A DNA stretch of 64,000 nucleotides. Origin: a virus. Each line of letters opens with the position of its first letter. Positions within the stretch are counted from its first letter, which is position 1. The stretch spans positions 62,001-126,000 of IMG/VR virus record IMGVR_UViG_3300030419_007010, one strand, 5' to 3'. Both the position numbers and the translations under genes were made by a program. The notes under the pieces were generated by a model. The model was not told where the DNA came from and made no database searches. It saw only the letters and a program-made list of their open reading frames with translations. This document shows positions 30,079-38,562 of the stretch, one piece after another.

Positions 30079-32694
30079 TTAAGTAGCTACAGGCTGTTTT
30101 GATGTATCCTTTCCTGCTTCTTCAGCATCCATCTCTTGCGCTAGAGAAAATTTGTAATAGTCTAAAAATACTGTTGCTTTTTTACTCGTATGCTGGCCTT
30201 CATAACCTGCTCCCGGTAAAGAAGCCCATATTTTTCTAATCTTTTTAACTGCCAAAAAAAACTGTTGTTCAAACATGTTAGTTGGTTTTGCTCCAACTTC
30301 TGGAATTGCTTGTATTGTTGGCGGGCGTGTATCTCGACCAGTGCCAAAATCGCGGCCTCCCTGGGCCCATTGTTCCGGAGAGACAAAATTTTCTCCGCCT
30401 TCTTCTAGGATTCTTTTAATACCCTGGCTAGCTAAAAAATTAGCAACACATCTATCTTGATTCAATGGGCTAAAATCATTTTCATCAGAAGTATATAATT
30501 TACCCCATCCCGGTTTACCATTTTTGCCAAACCATGTTCCTTCCATAAACTGATATCTTCCTGCTGCAGTTGAATTATTTTTCCATTCCAGTGATTTTCC
30601 ATTTTCGTCGACTCTTCCAGTAAATCGATCCGACCATTTAAATAAAAGCCTGGGATGTCCGCCTTCATATCCAACAAAAGAATTTCCAACTGGTGATTTT
30701 GGCCCTAAACGAGTCGCTTCATTAGCATTTGTGTATTTCGGTAGGCCATTCTGGGCGCGTTGGAGAACAAAATCTCCTCCTACACATAGTTGGTATGGAC
30801 TAATACCGGAATGAGATTTTCGGCCACCTTCTCCAATAACGATCATTCTCATAAAAGCTCGTATATATTTTGTAGCATTTTTGTTTCCATCTTTTTTAGC
30901 CTCTTCCCAATTAAGGGCCAAAGGCTCAGTTTCATGTCTGTTTTTTGTGTTTCTGGTCCCCGGGGTACAAGGATCACAAGGTACAGGCTTACTAGCTTTA
31001 TCGTCCTCTTCTAACAATTCTTCAATAGCCTCTGCTTCTGCCTGCAGGTTATCTAGTTGCTCAGATACTACAGTTGTGTCTTCTCCCTTTTCTTGCATCT
31101 GCATTAATTGTTCTGTTTTAATATTGATTTCTTCATTTATTTTAGATAATTTTTCAACATATTCTTCTCTTTGTTTAGTAGAAATAGCTTTCGGCATTTT
31201 TTCATATTTTTTTATGTCTCTATCAAGTTCTTTTAATCTTTCTTGATCTCGTTCTGCTTCGGGAAGCTGCAAGATCTCGTCCTTTTCTTTTTTAGCAGCA
31301 AACAAGGCCGCAACTGGGTCTATTGATACTTTTGGAGATTTGCTCGACTGGGGGCCGGGGGCGGCCGATTTAGTAGAAGTTAACGACATTCCTCGCTCTT
31401 CGCTGGCTACTTTTTTAACATACTCCAAAGCAGCCTCTGTTGTTAAGTGTACGCCGTCGCCGCCGGGTGATTGATAGTTTGGTAAATAATGATCTTTTCC
31501 GGCGTAATTATCGTTGGCAGACCCAATTGGATTAATAAAAAATAAAGTTTTATCATATTCTGAAAAAGTTTTTAGAGCTTCTTCAATTACTAAATTAACG
31601 TTTTCTCTATAATTCCAGTATCCAGGCTGATCCCAATCGTGGCGCGGTACTTTGAAACCGGAAGACTTATTTGCAACAGTCGGCGGACACCCGAACCACA
31701 TAACAGTTTTCGATGATCCCAAACATTGTTTTGCTAGATCTATAGTTTTTGTTATAAATTCCTTTTTCCACGCTTTATATCCAGAGCTTCCAGGAGGATT
31801 ACTGGAACCATAATTGCTATTGCCGCCCAGACTAATGATAACCAACTCCGGATTTGTCGCCAGTCCGTCGTCTAAGAAGCCTTTTAATTCAAACCCAGGA
31901 GGATTTGGTTTTAAATCTACAGTTTTCCCTGGTTTTCTCCAGTGCCTCACTGCAGAACCTGATCGGGCCTTTCTTTTTATTGCCCACCCATGATGTTTTA
32001 AATAAGTTTCGAAAACTTGTCCAAACTGGCCTACCATTTGACTGTCACCAAACAAAAAAGCTGAACTATTGCTGCTCTTTGGCTTTAAAGAACCCCTTGG
32101 AGCAGGAAACAAACTAACATCGATTTTTCCGTCGGAGCCGGCCTTTCTTTGCAAACACCCTTGTCCCGGGGCGTATTCAAGGCAATTTCTTGAGCTTCTT
32201 TTAGTTCTTCCAAGGTTTAATCTTCCAGCCTTATCTTCTAGATAATCTTTATAAATAGGAGCATCTAAATTTTCTGCTCCCAAGTGAGAAACCAAAACTC
32301 GATCCCCGACGCGAGGGACGGGTAATCTATTATGTGCTGCCGTATATGTAGGGTGCATATCTATAACATAGTGATCCTTTGGTGAGCGAGGTTCTGAAAT
32401 CTGGGCATGCAATTCTGGGACTCTTACTTTGATTCTAATATGAGTTCTTCTGCGCGGCTGTTCATCGGATGCATCGAGAAAATTATTAGGTTCTGTCGTG
32501 CGACCCTCAACTCTTAGTACTACCCCAATCCAATCAACTCTTTTTGACAAAGCATCAGAAGAATAATGAGATTCCTGAATTTCTCTGGACATATCCTCAT
32601 AAGTGCTTACTTGAGAATCATATCTTGCCCCAAAAGTCTTTTGTGATACCGGATTTAAGTCTCCGTAAGCCGACCAATTGAAACTAAAACTCAC
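30079..32694 (-). CDS. Baseplate spike enzyme: OB-fold, SGNH esterase and lambda-type lysozyme (871 aa)
   Basis: Residues about 45-165 resemble the gp5/VgrG OB-fold (IRIKVRVPELH, PRVGDRVLVSHLG, DAPIYKDYLED). Residues about 207-425 form an SGNH/GDSL hydrolase: FLFGDSQ near 214 (Ser nucleophile block), SLGGNSNYG, and DGVHLT near 411 (Asp-x-x-His block). About 455-565 is a charged coiled coil. About 607-850 matches lambda R-type lysozyme/transglycosylase (GH104): IGEGG with the probable catalytic Glu near 621, AGRYQFMEGTW, DFSPLNQDRC, and IWASLPGAGYEGQ, nearly identical to the lambda R ending. T4 gp5 has OB plus a T4-type lysozyme; here the lysozyme is of another family and an esterase is added. 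The start is GTG at 32694 with GGAGG seven bases upstream. Likely role: deacylating surface glycans and opening peptidoglycan during injection. Confidence 0.85.
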   Translation of the reverse strand: MSFSFNWSAYGDLNPVSQKTFGARYDSQVSTYEDMSREIQESHYSSDALSKRVDWIGVVLRVEGRTTEPNNFLDASDEQPRRRTHIRIKVRVPELHAQISEPRSPKDHYVIDMHPTYTAAHNRLPVPRVGDRVLVSHLGAENLDAPIYKDYLEDKAGRLNLGRTKRSSRNCLEYAPGQGCLQRKAGSDGKIDVSLFPAPRGSLKPKSSNSSAFLFGDSQMVGQFGQVFETYLKHHGWAIKRKARSGSAVRHWRKPGKTVDLKPNPPGFELKGFLDDGLATNPELVIISLGGNSNYGSSNPPGSSGYKAWKKEFITKTIDLAKQCLGSSKTVMWFGCPPTVANKSSGFKVPRHDWDQPGYWNYRENVNLVIEEALKTFSEYDKTLFFINPIGSANDNYAGKDHYLPNYQSPGGDGVHLTTEAALEYVKKVASEERGMSLTSTKSAAPGPQSSKSPKVSIDPVAALFAAKKEKDEILQLPEAERDQERLKELDRDIKKYEKMPKAISTKQREEYVEKLSKINEEINIKTEQLMQMQEKGEDTTVVSEQLDNLQAEAEAIEELLEEDDKASKPVPCDPCTPGTRNTKNRHETEPLALNWEEAKKDGNKNATKYIRAFMRMIVIGEGGRKSHSGISPYQLCVGGDFVLQRAQNGLPKYTNANEATRLGPKSPVGNSFVGYEGGHPRLLFKWSDRFTGRVDENGKSLEWKNNSTAAGRYQFMEGTWFGKNGKPGWGKLYTSDENDFSPLNQDRCVANFLASQGIKRILEEGGENFVSPEQWAQGGRDFGTGRDTRPPTIQAIPEVGAKPTNMFEQQFFLAVKKIRKIWASLPGAGYEGQHTSKKATVFLDYYKFSLAQEMDAEEAGKDTSKQPVAT

Positions 32695-32696
32695 TA

Positions 32697-32999
32697 TTAA
32701 TCCTCCGATTTATTGATCAAATCAAAAATATCTTCCTTGTCTTGAGAAGTTAAACCGTCTTTCGTAGCAGTTCTTTTGTGTACCAAGCCAGCTATCTTTA
32801 CTAGTTGTTCATTTGATCTTTGAAGAGTCTCTAAATACTTCGAAGCAACTTGGCCAAGCTCCTTATGATCATAATTATTGTTCATACTTTTCATAAGGTC
32901 TGTTAATAAAGTTAAAGCCAGCGCCCTATCATTTTCGATATTCTCGCTGGCTGAAGTTATATATCCATCGATATCTTTTATGTTTTTCCCTCGTCCCAT
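32697..32999 (-). CDS. Small hypothetical protein (100 aa)
   Basis: A 100-residue, mostly helical, charged protein without signal peptide, membrane segment or Cys motif. It starts inside the end of the gp55-like gene (22-base overlap) and stops two bases before the spike-enzyme start, so it is translated as part of that operon. The segment LEAL-like helix (ALALTLLTDLMKSM), followed by LGQVASKYLETLQRSNEQLVK, suggests a small helical bundle. From position it could be a transcription co-factor (T4 has the small gp33 coactivator) or a structural chaperone, but no sequence feature decides between these. Confidence 0.65.
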   Translation of the reverse strand: MGRGKNIKDIDGYITSASENIENDRALALTLLTDLMKSMNNNYDHKELGQVASKYLETLQRSNEQLVKIAGLVHKRTATKDGLTSQDKEDIFDLINKSED

Positions 33000-33679
33000 T
33001 TTCTTTTAAACGTCCTATACTTTGATCTTATTTTATTAAGATTATTAACAACTTGCTTTGTATTAAGACCAGTTATTTCCCTAATGTATAGATAAATAGC
33101 TTTTTTATTAAAAATTTCGATTTCATCAACAGTTTCGAAAAGTATCTTTACTGCTTCAAGCACTTTTTTTTCATTATCTTTTAATTTTAAGTTATCCCAA
33201 GAATTAATTTCTTTCCAAAGATGTTGCCAAAATTCAAAATGTTCTCGATCGCTTTCATATGGATGATCAATGGAAAAGTGTTTTTGATGTACATCTCCGG
33301 AGATCTCTTCATATTGAACTTCTCGCTGGAGATTTCTGCTGTTTCTTTTTACCTTATGAATAAACCAATTCTTTGTAATAACACTGAAATAGGAAAATGC
33401 TTTTGACTTCTTCGACGGATCATACTTGTCCAAGATAGTCATAAGCCATACTTTACATTCTTCTTTAAGACTGTCTATATTTGGTAGATTCGTGAACTTA
33501 TATGTATAGACAATCTTATCAACCATTTCGTTAAAAGCCGGCTCTATATACAATACATAAAGTTCTGTTCTTACTTTATTATCTTCAGTTGAAGCATATT
33601 GAATAATTGCTTCTTCATGAACTTTTACAAAATAGTTATTTTTTTTAGGCTTCTTCGTCTTCTTCTGGCTCGTTGTCAT
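32978..33679 (-). CDS. gp55-like sigma factor for late transcription
   Basis: The 233-residue product resembles T4-type late sigma factors. Residues 92-112 (KSKAFSYFSVITKNWFIHKV) correspond to the sigma region 2 core seen in gp55 as the [20 protein letters not shown] segment, and a basic stretch with NLQREVQYEE follows. Such factors bind host RNA polymerase core and recognise only a TATAAATA -10 box. T4 gp55 is 185 residues and ends in a hydrophobic/acidic sliding-clamp-binding motif; here the C-terminus is basic (KIRSKYRTFKRKWDEGKT) and that motif is not evident. A strong GAGG ribosome binding site lies 6 bases before the ATG. It overlaps the upstream membrane-protein gene by 35 bases and the downstream 100-residue gene by 22. 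Confidence 0.78.
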   Translation of the reverse strand: MTTSQKKTKKPKKNNYFVKVHEEAIIQYASTEDNKVRTELYVLYIEPAFNEMVDKIVYTYKFTNLPNIDSLKEECKVWLMTILDKYDPSKKSKAFSYFSVITKNWFIHKVKRNSRNLQREVQYEEISGDVHQKHFSIDHPYESDREHFEFWQHLWKEINSWDNLKLKDNEKKVLEAVKILFETVDEIEIFNKKAIYLYIREITGLNTKQVVNNLNKIRSKYRTFKRKWDEGKT

Positions 33680-34028
33680 CTATTTCCTCATCGTCTAAAT
33701 CTGACGAATATTTATCCTTGTAGAAATCTATATCTGAAACCACATCCTTCGTATGCTGTATCAGCCCTTCTAGAGTTTGATCCCCATAGAACATCTCCAG
33801 CTCGTGGACTGCCTCGATATGATTTTGTAAAGAAGACATAGTATCCAAAAGTTGATTTAGATCTTCGTTAACGTCAGAAAGTTCTACAACCAAATTTCTG
33901 ACAAACCAAGCTAGGCCTATGTTTAGTAGAACAGATAAATATAAGAAAAATGGGACCGGGCCCAGTACTGCCATTAACAGTATAGAGTTAAGAACTAATG
34001 AAACTATTAAAACTATTCTAACTGTCAT
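33645..34028 (-). CDS. Small membrane protein conserved in T4-like marine phages (127 aa)
   Basis: The N-terminus has two hydrophobic segments, about residues 4-22 (IVLIVSLVLNSILLMAVLG) and 25-45 (VPFFLYLSVLLNIGLAWFVR), followed by a soluble helix with VYELEMFYGD-like HELEMFYGDQTLEGLIQH and an extremely acidic tail (DDEEIDDNEPEEDEEA). From memory, proteins with this two-helix start and an ELEMFYGDxTLxxLLxHxK motif are common hypothetical proteins in marine T4-like phages. The function is unknown. The acidic end overlaps the start of the gp55-like gene by 35 bases in another frame, which ties its translation to that of the late sigma factor. An AAGAG motif precedes the start. Confidence 0.75.
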   Translation of the reverse strand: MTVRIVLIVSLVLNSILLMAVLGPVPFFLYLSVLLNIGLAWFVRNLVVELSDVNEDLNQLLDTMSSLQNHIEAVHELEMFYGDQTLEGLIQHTKDVVSDIDFYKDKYSSDLDDEEIDDNEPEEDEEA

Positions 34029-34302
34029 TTTTAAACTCTTGCTTCTTATATTTCTCTTTCTCTTGTTTTAAGTCTTCTTTAAATTCTTCTATTTTGCTTT
34101 TGACGATATCGCCAGCTTTGTTAGTAGAACTTAAATTTTCTTTAGAAATATTCGTTATAAAAGAAGAAGGCAACCTAGAAAGACTGCCACTCTCCTTACA
34201 CGTATTGTCACATTCTTCACAAGAAGAAAATTTCTCCTTAATAGAGTGAACAACATCAAAAATTTGATCGCATTTTTTACACTTGTAAGTATATCTCGGC
34301 AT
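34018..34302 (-). CDS. FmdB-type zinc-ribbon protein (94 aa)
   Basis: The N-terminus MPRYTYKCKKC has the classic FmdB-type zinc ribbon: Cys8 and Cys11 form one knuckle, and Cys28 and Cys31 (SSCEECDNTC) the other. The rest is a Lys/Glu-rich helix. Such ribbons bind zinc and often act as small regulators or accessory nucleic-acid-binding proteins. Small FmdB-like ribbons are common in phage genomes near late-transcription genes, but their role is not defined. The ATG shares one base with the upstream stop (TAATG), and the 3' end overlaps the membrane-protein gene by 11 bases. Confidence 0.8.
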   Translation of the reverse strand: MPRYTYKCKKCDQIFDVVHSIKEKFSSCEECDNTCKESGSLSRLPSSFITNISKENLSSTNKAGDIVKSKIEEFKEDLKQEKEKYKKQEFKNDS

Positions 34303-34490
34303 TACTGCTCATCAAATTCTGTTTCATCATCATTTTCAAACTTGACGATCGGGGGATTCATAACAAATAATTCTCCCGAGGCCTCTTGAAAGTCAAGATC
34401 TTTAATCATTGGAACAATATCACTTTGCTCCATCAAACACTTTTGCAAGCACATCATTAAAGAACCGACTGCTTCATCTGATAATTTCAT
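34302..34490 (-). CDS. Small acidic conserved phage protein (62 aa)
   Basis: I place the start at 34490 (MKLSDEAVGS) rather than at an in-frame ATG at 34508, because a perfect GGAGG lies six bases before it. The 62-residue product has a Met/Leu/Cys-rich helix (LMMCLQKCLMEQSDIVPMI) and an acidic tail (FENDDETEFDEQ). From memory, short proteins with an LMMxLQKxLMEQSDI pattern and an NPP motif are widespread in marine T4-like phages as hypotheticals. The gene overlaps the epimerase stop by four bases (ATGA) and the zinc-ribbon start by one. It could be a small partner of the late-transcription machinery; this is only a guess from position. Confidence 0.7.
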   Translation of the reverse strand: MKLSDEAVGSLMMCLQKCLMEQSDIVPMIKDLDFQEASGELFVMNPPIVKFENDDETEFDEQ

Positions 34491-35326
34491 TTCAAACCTC
34501 CAAAACATTTTCTAATGCCATCTTCAATTGGCATTTTTACTTTCCAACCTAATCCTGCTAGAGAACTAGTATTGGCTTTTGTATACATCACATCACCAGG
34601 ACGTGGTGCAACATAATCAAACTCGACTTCCGGACAATATTCCAGCACGATCTCTTTCATTTCGTTCAAGGAAATATTATCCCCTGTTCCTGCATCAAAT
34701 ACTCTGCCATCAAATCGATCGTTGTGTTCCATAGCAAAGATATTAGCAGATACTGCGTCATGAACATAAAGCATATCCCTACGCTGATCACCATTGCCAG
34801 TAATAAACGGATTTTTTCCTGTTCTAATATAGTGCATCCAATTACAAACTGCTGTCGCATAAGGGCCAGATGCTTCTTGATCTTCTGAATAAACATTAAA
34901 ATATCGCAGTGTTACTGTATCAATACCATATAGTTGCGAATATAGTTTTGTTTCTAATTCTGAAGTTAATTTTTGTAACGCATACGGGCTTGTTGGACCC
35001 TCTCCGTTACCAACTACAGAGGATGAGCCAGAGTAAATAACTCTTTTTGCTCCTACTTTCTTGGCGAAGTCCAACACTATGCTAGTTGATATAATGTTAT
35101 TAATCGCCGTGTGGACTGGTTGCTCGACGCTGTAAGCGACTCGCGGGATGCACGCTAGGTGGAATATGTATTCTGGTGCAAAGTCGACTAGGTGGTCTAA
35201 ACCATCTAATATATCTTCCTCTTCTAGAAGGTCAATACCTCTCACTTCGTGGCCCAACTCTTCTAATTTCTTATATAAGTGGGTTCCTATATAACCTTTG
35301 TGACCTGTTACTAAACATCTACTCAT
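34487..35326 (-). CDS. NAD-dependent sugar epimerase/dehydratase (extended SDR)
   Basis: A 279-residue extended short-chain dehydrogenase. The Rossmann motif is GHKGYIG (residues 8-14). The catalytic pair is Tyr115 and Lys119 (YALQK), with a Ser-rich YSGSSS segment before it. The C-terminal half has GDQRRDMLYVHDAV, typical of nucleotide-sugar 4-epimerases such as the GalE/WbpP type. At 279 residues it is a little shorter than usual (310-340). It overlaps the upstream UDP-sugar dehydrogenase by eight bases, so the pair is likely coupled and could convert a UDP-hexosaminuronic acid to its C4 epimer. A decarboxylase or reductase activity cannot be excluded. Confidence 0.85.
   Translation of the reverse strand: MSRCLVTGHKGYIGTHLYKKLEELGHEVRGIDLLEEEDILDGLDHLVDFAPEYIFHLACIPRVAYSVEQPVHTAINNIISTSIVLDFAKKVGAKRVIYSGSSSVVGNGEGPTSPYALQKLTSELETKLYSQLYGIDTVTLRYFNVYSEDQEASGPYATAVCNWMHYIRTGKNPFITGNGDQRRDMLYVHDAVSANIFAMEHNDRFDGRVFDAGTGDNISLNEMKEIVLEYCPEVEFDYVAPRPGDVMYTKANTSSLAGLGWKVKMPIEDGIRKCFGGLK
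34497..34501 (-). promoter_or_regulatory. Shine-Dalgarno GGAGG fixing the start at 34490
   Basis: The minus strand reads GGAGG, six bases before ATG at 34490. The alternative in-frame ATG at 34508 has no such site, so this motif decides the start of the 62-residue gene. Confidence 0.8.
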
Positions 35327-36164
35327 CTGATACAGCCCTTCCTTTTAACTGCTCCCAGTCCTTCTCTGGTCTTACTTCTAAATTGGTTTTCCATGCAGCT
35401 TCCGCTATGTTGCTTGATAATCCCAAGCTTCTAGCAAAGTCTGCAAAAGCATTGATATCTTTTGGAAAACAACTACCGCCAAATCCCCATCTGCCATCAG
35501 GGCCGGGGACATTAACATGCGAGTCACCAACTCGGCCGTCTGAAACAAATCCTTCTAGCGCTGTGTCCCAATCTGCTCCGACTTCATCAACTAGCCTTCT
35601 CATTTCATTACAGAAAGCTACTTTGACAGCGAAAAAGACGTTATTAAAATACTTAATAAATTCAGCAGTTTCGTAATCAGTTTCGATTATCTTTGGTCTT
35701 TGAAATCTCATATTATATAATTCAGCAACCCTCTTTGTAGCTTCGGGATAACCTCCTAAAACTATTCTAGCTTGATTCATAAAATCAAACTTTGCAGTTC
35801 TTTCTGTTAAGAATTCCGGATTAAATACAATATTTAAATTAGGAAAATTATTTCTCATTTCCCTTGTTGTCCCGGGAATTACAGTTGACTTAAGCACGAC
35901 GACTGTATCTTCTTTTGGCTTTAAGCTTGATACTTCTTCTAGTACTGAATAGACTATGTTAAGATTAATCGAACCGTCCTTATTCATTGGTGTTGGTACA
36001 GAAACAAAAATAACATCTGATTCTTTTACTACCTCTTCCATAGAGTTCATAGACTTTAATGGGTCTTTGTCATGTACTAAAACCGGGACTACGGGACTTA
36101 GGCCAAACGATATGGACGAGCCAACAAATCCATGCCCAATCACGCCTACTTTTTCTACTTTCAT
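35319..36164 (-). CDS. Short UDP-glucose/GDP-mannose dehydrogenase family protein
   Basis: The 281-residue protein has the NAD-binding GVIGHGFVG (7-15), the SVPTP turn (55-59), KSTVIPGTT (92-100), NPEFLTER (115-122), and the catalytic GFGGSCFPKD with Cys232. These residues mark the four-electron oxidation of a UDP-sugar to a uronic acid. Family members are usually about 430 residues; this one ends after the central dimerisation domain, so the C-terminal UDP-binding domain is absent. The stop is followed by a normal downstream gene and there is no sign of a frameshift, so the short form seems native. A second short paralogue lies at 53350-54141. An AAGGAA ribosome binding site precedes the start. 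Confidence 0.88.
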   Translation of the reverse strand: MKVEKVGVIGHGFVGSSISFGLSPVVPVLVHDKDPLKSMNSMEEVVKESDVIFVSVPTPMNKDGSINLNIVYSVLEEVSSLKPKEDTVVVLKSTVIPGTTREMRNNFPNLNIVFNPEFLTERTAKFDFMNQARIVLGGYPEATKRVAELYNMRFQRPKIIETDYETAEFIKYFNNVFFAVKVAFCNEMRRLVDEVGADWDTALEGFVSDGRVGDSHVNVPGPDGRWGFGGSCFPKDINAFADFARSLGLSSNIAEAAWKTNLEVRPEKDWEQLKGRAVSDE

Positions 36165-36177
36165 TTATTATTTCCTT

Positions 36178-37830
36178 TTATTTTTTATAAACAAGAATAT
36201 CATATTCAATAAAATACAGATAATCTATGTTCGTGTTAAGAAAACATTCTATTGCGTTTGTTGGGGTTTCTACAATAGGTTCTCTGTCATTAAAGCTAGT
36301 ATTTAAAACTATTGGTACACCAGTTTTCATATGAAACTTTTTAATCAAATCATAATACAGCTTATTTTGTTCGGCAGTTACTGTTTGAATTCTCGCTGTT
36401 TGATCTTTGTGTTCAACTGCGGGTGCCTTACCTAACTTGTCCGACTTAAACTTAAATACAAAGCCCATATATGGAGACGGAAAATAGTTTTCGAACCACT
36501 CGTTTCCACACTCCTCAAGAACAGAAGGGGCAAATGGACGATACCATTGTCTGTGTTTTACTTTTTCATTAATTAATGATTTCATCTGATGGCTAATAGG
36601 ATTAGCTAAGATACTTCTGTTTCCTAGCGCGCGTCGGCCAGATTCAGATCTGCCTTGAAAAACACTAATTATATTGTCCTCTATAAGTAACTCAACACAT
36701 TCATCTAAAGAACACTTTCTTACAGCTAGCTTATCAATATTATTTTCGATTGATTTTTCAACATCTTCTCTGCTGTAGACTTCTCCAAGATATGGAGAAA
36801 CAAAATCATCTAGGTTTCTTTCATTGTTTAAAACGGAAAACCAGTGATATTGACATGCACCAATAGATAATCCTCCGTCGTAAGGGACGGGAGGTACAAA
36901 TACATTCTTTATTATTCCATCAAATTTACTCTTAATTTTTCCAGTAAAAGAAGAATTTAAGCTAACGCCGCCGGCTAGGCAAAGATTATCAAATTCAATA
37001 TTATTGTTTTTTGCTAACCCAACCATTTGATTAATAATATCAAAAAGTATATCTTCTGTCACTTTTTGAAGTGCAGCTGCAAGATTCATTTTTTCTTTTT
37101 CATCTTTCTCAGCTATCTTTCTAAATTTGTCTAAATATGGATGAACTACATCTTCTTCTGGAGGAACATACACACCACGTTTATATCCCGGAGGACAGAA
37201 TTTTACATATGGAAAATCTTCAGTAGCCATCTTCATAAAATCTTTGTAATATTTTTGCGGATCTCCAAATGCGGCCATGGCCATAATTGAACCAGCCTGG
37301 TGACCTCTCGGATACCCTGATGATAGCTTAAATATGAACCTTGTGCATCTTCCCCATAAATTACCCAGGCTCATGATATCATTATTTATTTCGAAAAGAT
37401 TTGTTATCTTATTACCTTTTCCATAATATCCAGAAGTAGATATTGAATTGCCTTCTTCGTTTATTCCAGCACTATCAATAGTTAATATTAAGCTATTTTC
37501 ATAGGGAGAGGAATAAAAAGCATGTGCAGCATGACACAAATGATGTCCATAAAAATTAATTTTATCTTTTGATAATCTATCGTGAGTATTATATGTTTCG
37601 CCGCCGTTAGCTTCTAGGTTTGTATTTGGCAAAGGAGAGACCCAATGATCTATATCTTCCATATCCAAGTTATTTTTAGACAAATATTTTTCTTCTAAAT
37701 ATAGTAGAGAATCTCCACCAGATTCTTTTAAGCGAGTATATCTTTCTATTTCAATGTGCTCTACGACTTTTCCGTCATCTAAAACACAATAGCCGCCGTC
37801 GTGCCAATTATATAATCCAACAACTTTCAT
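36178..37830 (-). CDS. Carbamoyltransferase (NodU/CmcH/TobZ family)
   Basis: The 550-residue length and motifs fit the family. The N-terminal Kae1-like domain starts VVGLYNWHDGGYCVL and carries the metal-binding block HHLCHAAHAFY (96-106). Later come CLAGGVSLNSSF, then the C-terminal carbamoyltransferase lobe with QGRSESGRRALGNRSILANP and RQWYRPFAPSV. These enzymes move a carbamoyl group from carbamoyl phosphate, through a carbamoyl-AMP step, to a hydroxyl of a sugar or antibiotic. In this cluster an O-carbamoylated glycan is the likely product. GAGG lies about 8 bases upstream of the ATG, and the gene is three bases after the methyltransferase gene. Confidence 0.93.
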   Translation of the reverse strand: MKVVGLYNWHDGGYCVLDDGKVVEHIEIERYTRLKESGGDSLLYLEEKYLSKNNLDMEDIDHWVSPLPNTNLEANGGETYNTHDRLSKDKINFYGHHLCHAAHAFYSSPYENSLILTIDSAGINEEGNSISTSGYYGKGNKITNLFEINNDIMSLGNLWGRCTRFIFKLSSGYPRGHQAGSIMAMAAFGDPQKYYKDFMKMATEDFPYVKFCPPGYKRGVYVPPEEDVVHPYLDKFRKIAEKDEKEKMNLAAALQKVTEDILFDIINQMVGLAKNNNIEFDNLCLAGGVSLNSSFTGKIKSKFDGIIKNVFVPPVPYDGGLSIGACQYHWFSVLNNERNLDDFVSPYLGEVYSREDVEKSIENNIDKLAVRKCSLDECVELLIEDNIISVFQGRSESGRRALGNRSILANPISHQMKSLINEKVKHRQWYRPFAPSVLEECGNEWFENYFPSPYMGFVFKFKSDKLGKAPAVEHKDQTARIQTVTAEQNKLYYDLIKKFHMKTGVPIVLNTSFNDREPIVETPTNAIECFLNTNIDYLYFIEYDILVYKK

Positions 37831-37833
37831 ATA

Positions 37834-38562
37834 TCATTCCTCAAATTCTTTTTTAATTAAAACTTGTCCATAATCAATTTCGTCATCTGGTACCCTTCTA
37901 TCATCAAAAAAGATTCGCCTGTCCATAATAATAAGCTCTTTTTCATGATCGTCAATCTCGTCAATAGCTTTTGCACACTCAATATTATCTACTTTTTTAG
38001 TAGGAAGATGATAATCATCAAAAAGAAGAAATTTTGTAAATTTATTTTTTGTTAAAATCCAATCAGATTTAGTAGCTTGGTATGTATGGTCTCCATCAAT
38101 ATAAACAAAATCAAATTCTTCATTTAATGATAATAGAATATTTTGTGAAAAGCCTGGGATGAGTTGTATATTATTTTCAGTGAACCAGTGGTTCGGAAAA
38201 GTGTTTCTTAGCCTGTCTACATGATTTTTTGTTTCTTGATTATGGAAAAGTGGGTCTATAGAAACAATCTTGCCTCCGCCGTTTTCTGCTAGTGCTTTGG
38301 CTGCGCATATAGTTCCGTATCCTCTACCAAAACCAATTTCTAGAAATGATTTAAGGTTGTACTTCTTGATTAGATGATATATTAAAATGCCTCTTTCATA
38401 ATTTGGTCTAAAGAAACATCCTACTTTTTTATAGAGTTCGCTGTCAGGTGAACGCGTTTTCTTTGCGGTATGTTCTCCAATTTGATCAAAATCGCCTAGA
38501 TTAATATCGTCTAGTGGATACCCAAGCTCTTCTAACTTTTCTATTATATGAATTTGTTCCAT
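37834..38562 (-). CDS. Class I SAM-dependent methyltransferase (242 aa)
   Basis: Motif I is FLEIGFGRGYG (73-83), followed by an acidic KIVSIDPLF strand and DFVYIDGDHTYQAT, the arrangement of the Methyltransf_24-like class. The substrate is unknown; the neighbours (carbamoyltransferase and glycosyltransferase, one base away) point to a sugar. GGGAGA precedes the ATG by about 6 bases. The protein is soluble with no signal peptide. Residues about 190-215 are rich in Asp/Glu, and the end is charged (QVLIKKEFEE). Another methyltransferase-like protein with the same IDGDH-type motif is at 44407-45060, so the two may be distant duplicates. Confidence 0.82.
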   Translation of the reverse strand: MEQIHIIEKLEELGYPLDDINLGDFDQIGEHTAKKTRSPDSELYKKVGCFFRPNYERGILIYHLIKKYNLKSFLEIGFGRGYGTICAAKALAENGGGKIVSIDPLFHNQETKNHVDRLRNTFPNHWFTENNIQLIPGFSQNILLSLNEEFDFVYIDGDHTYQATKSDWILTKNKFTKFLLFDDYHLPTKKVDNIECAKAIDEIDDHEKELIIMDRRIFFDDRRVPDDEIDYGQVLIKKEFEE

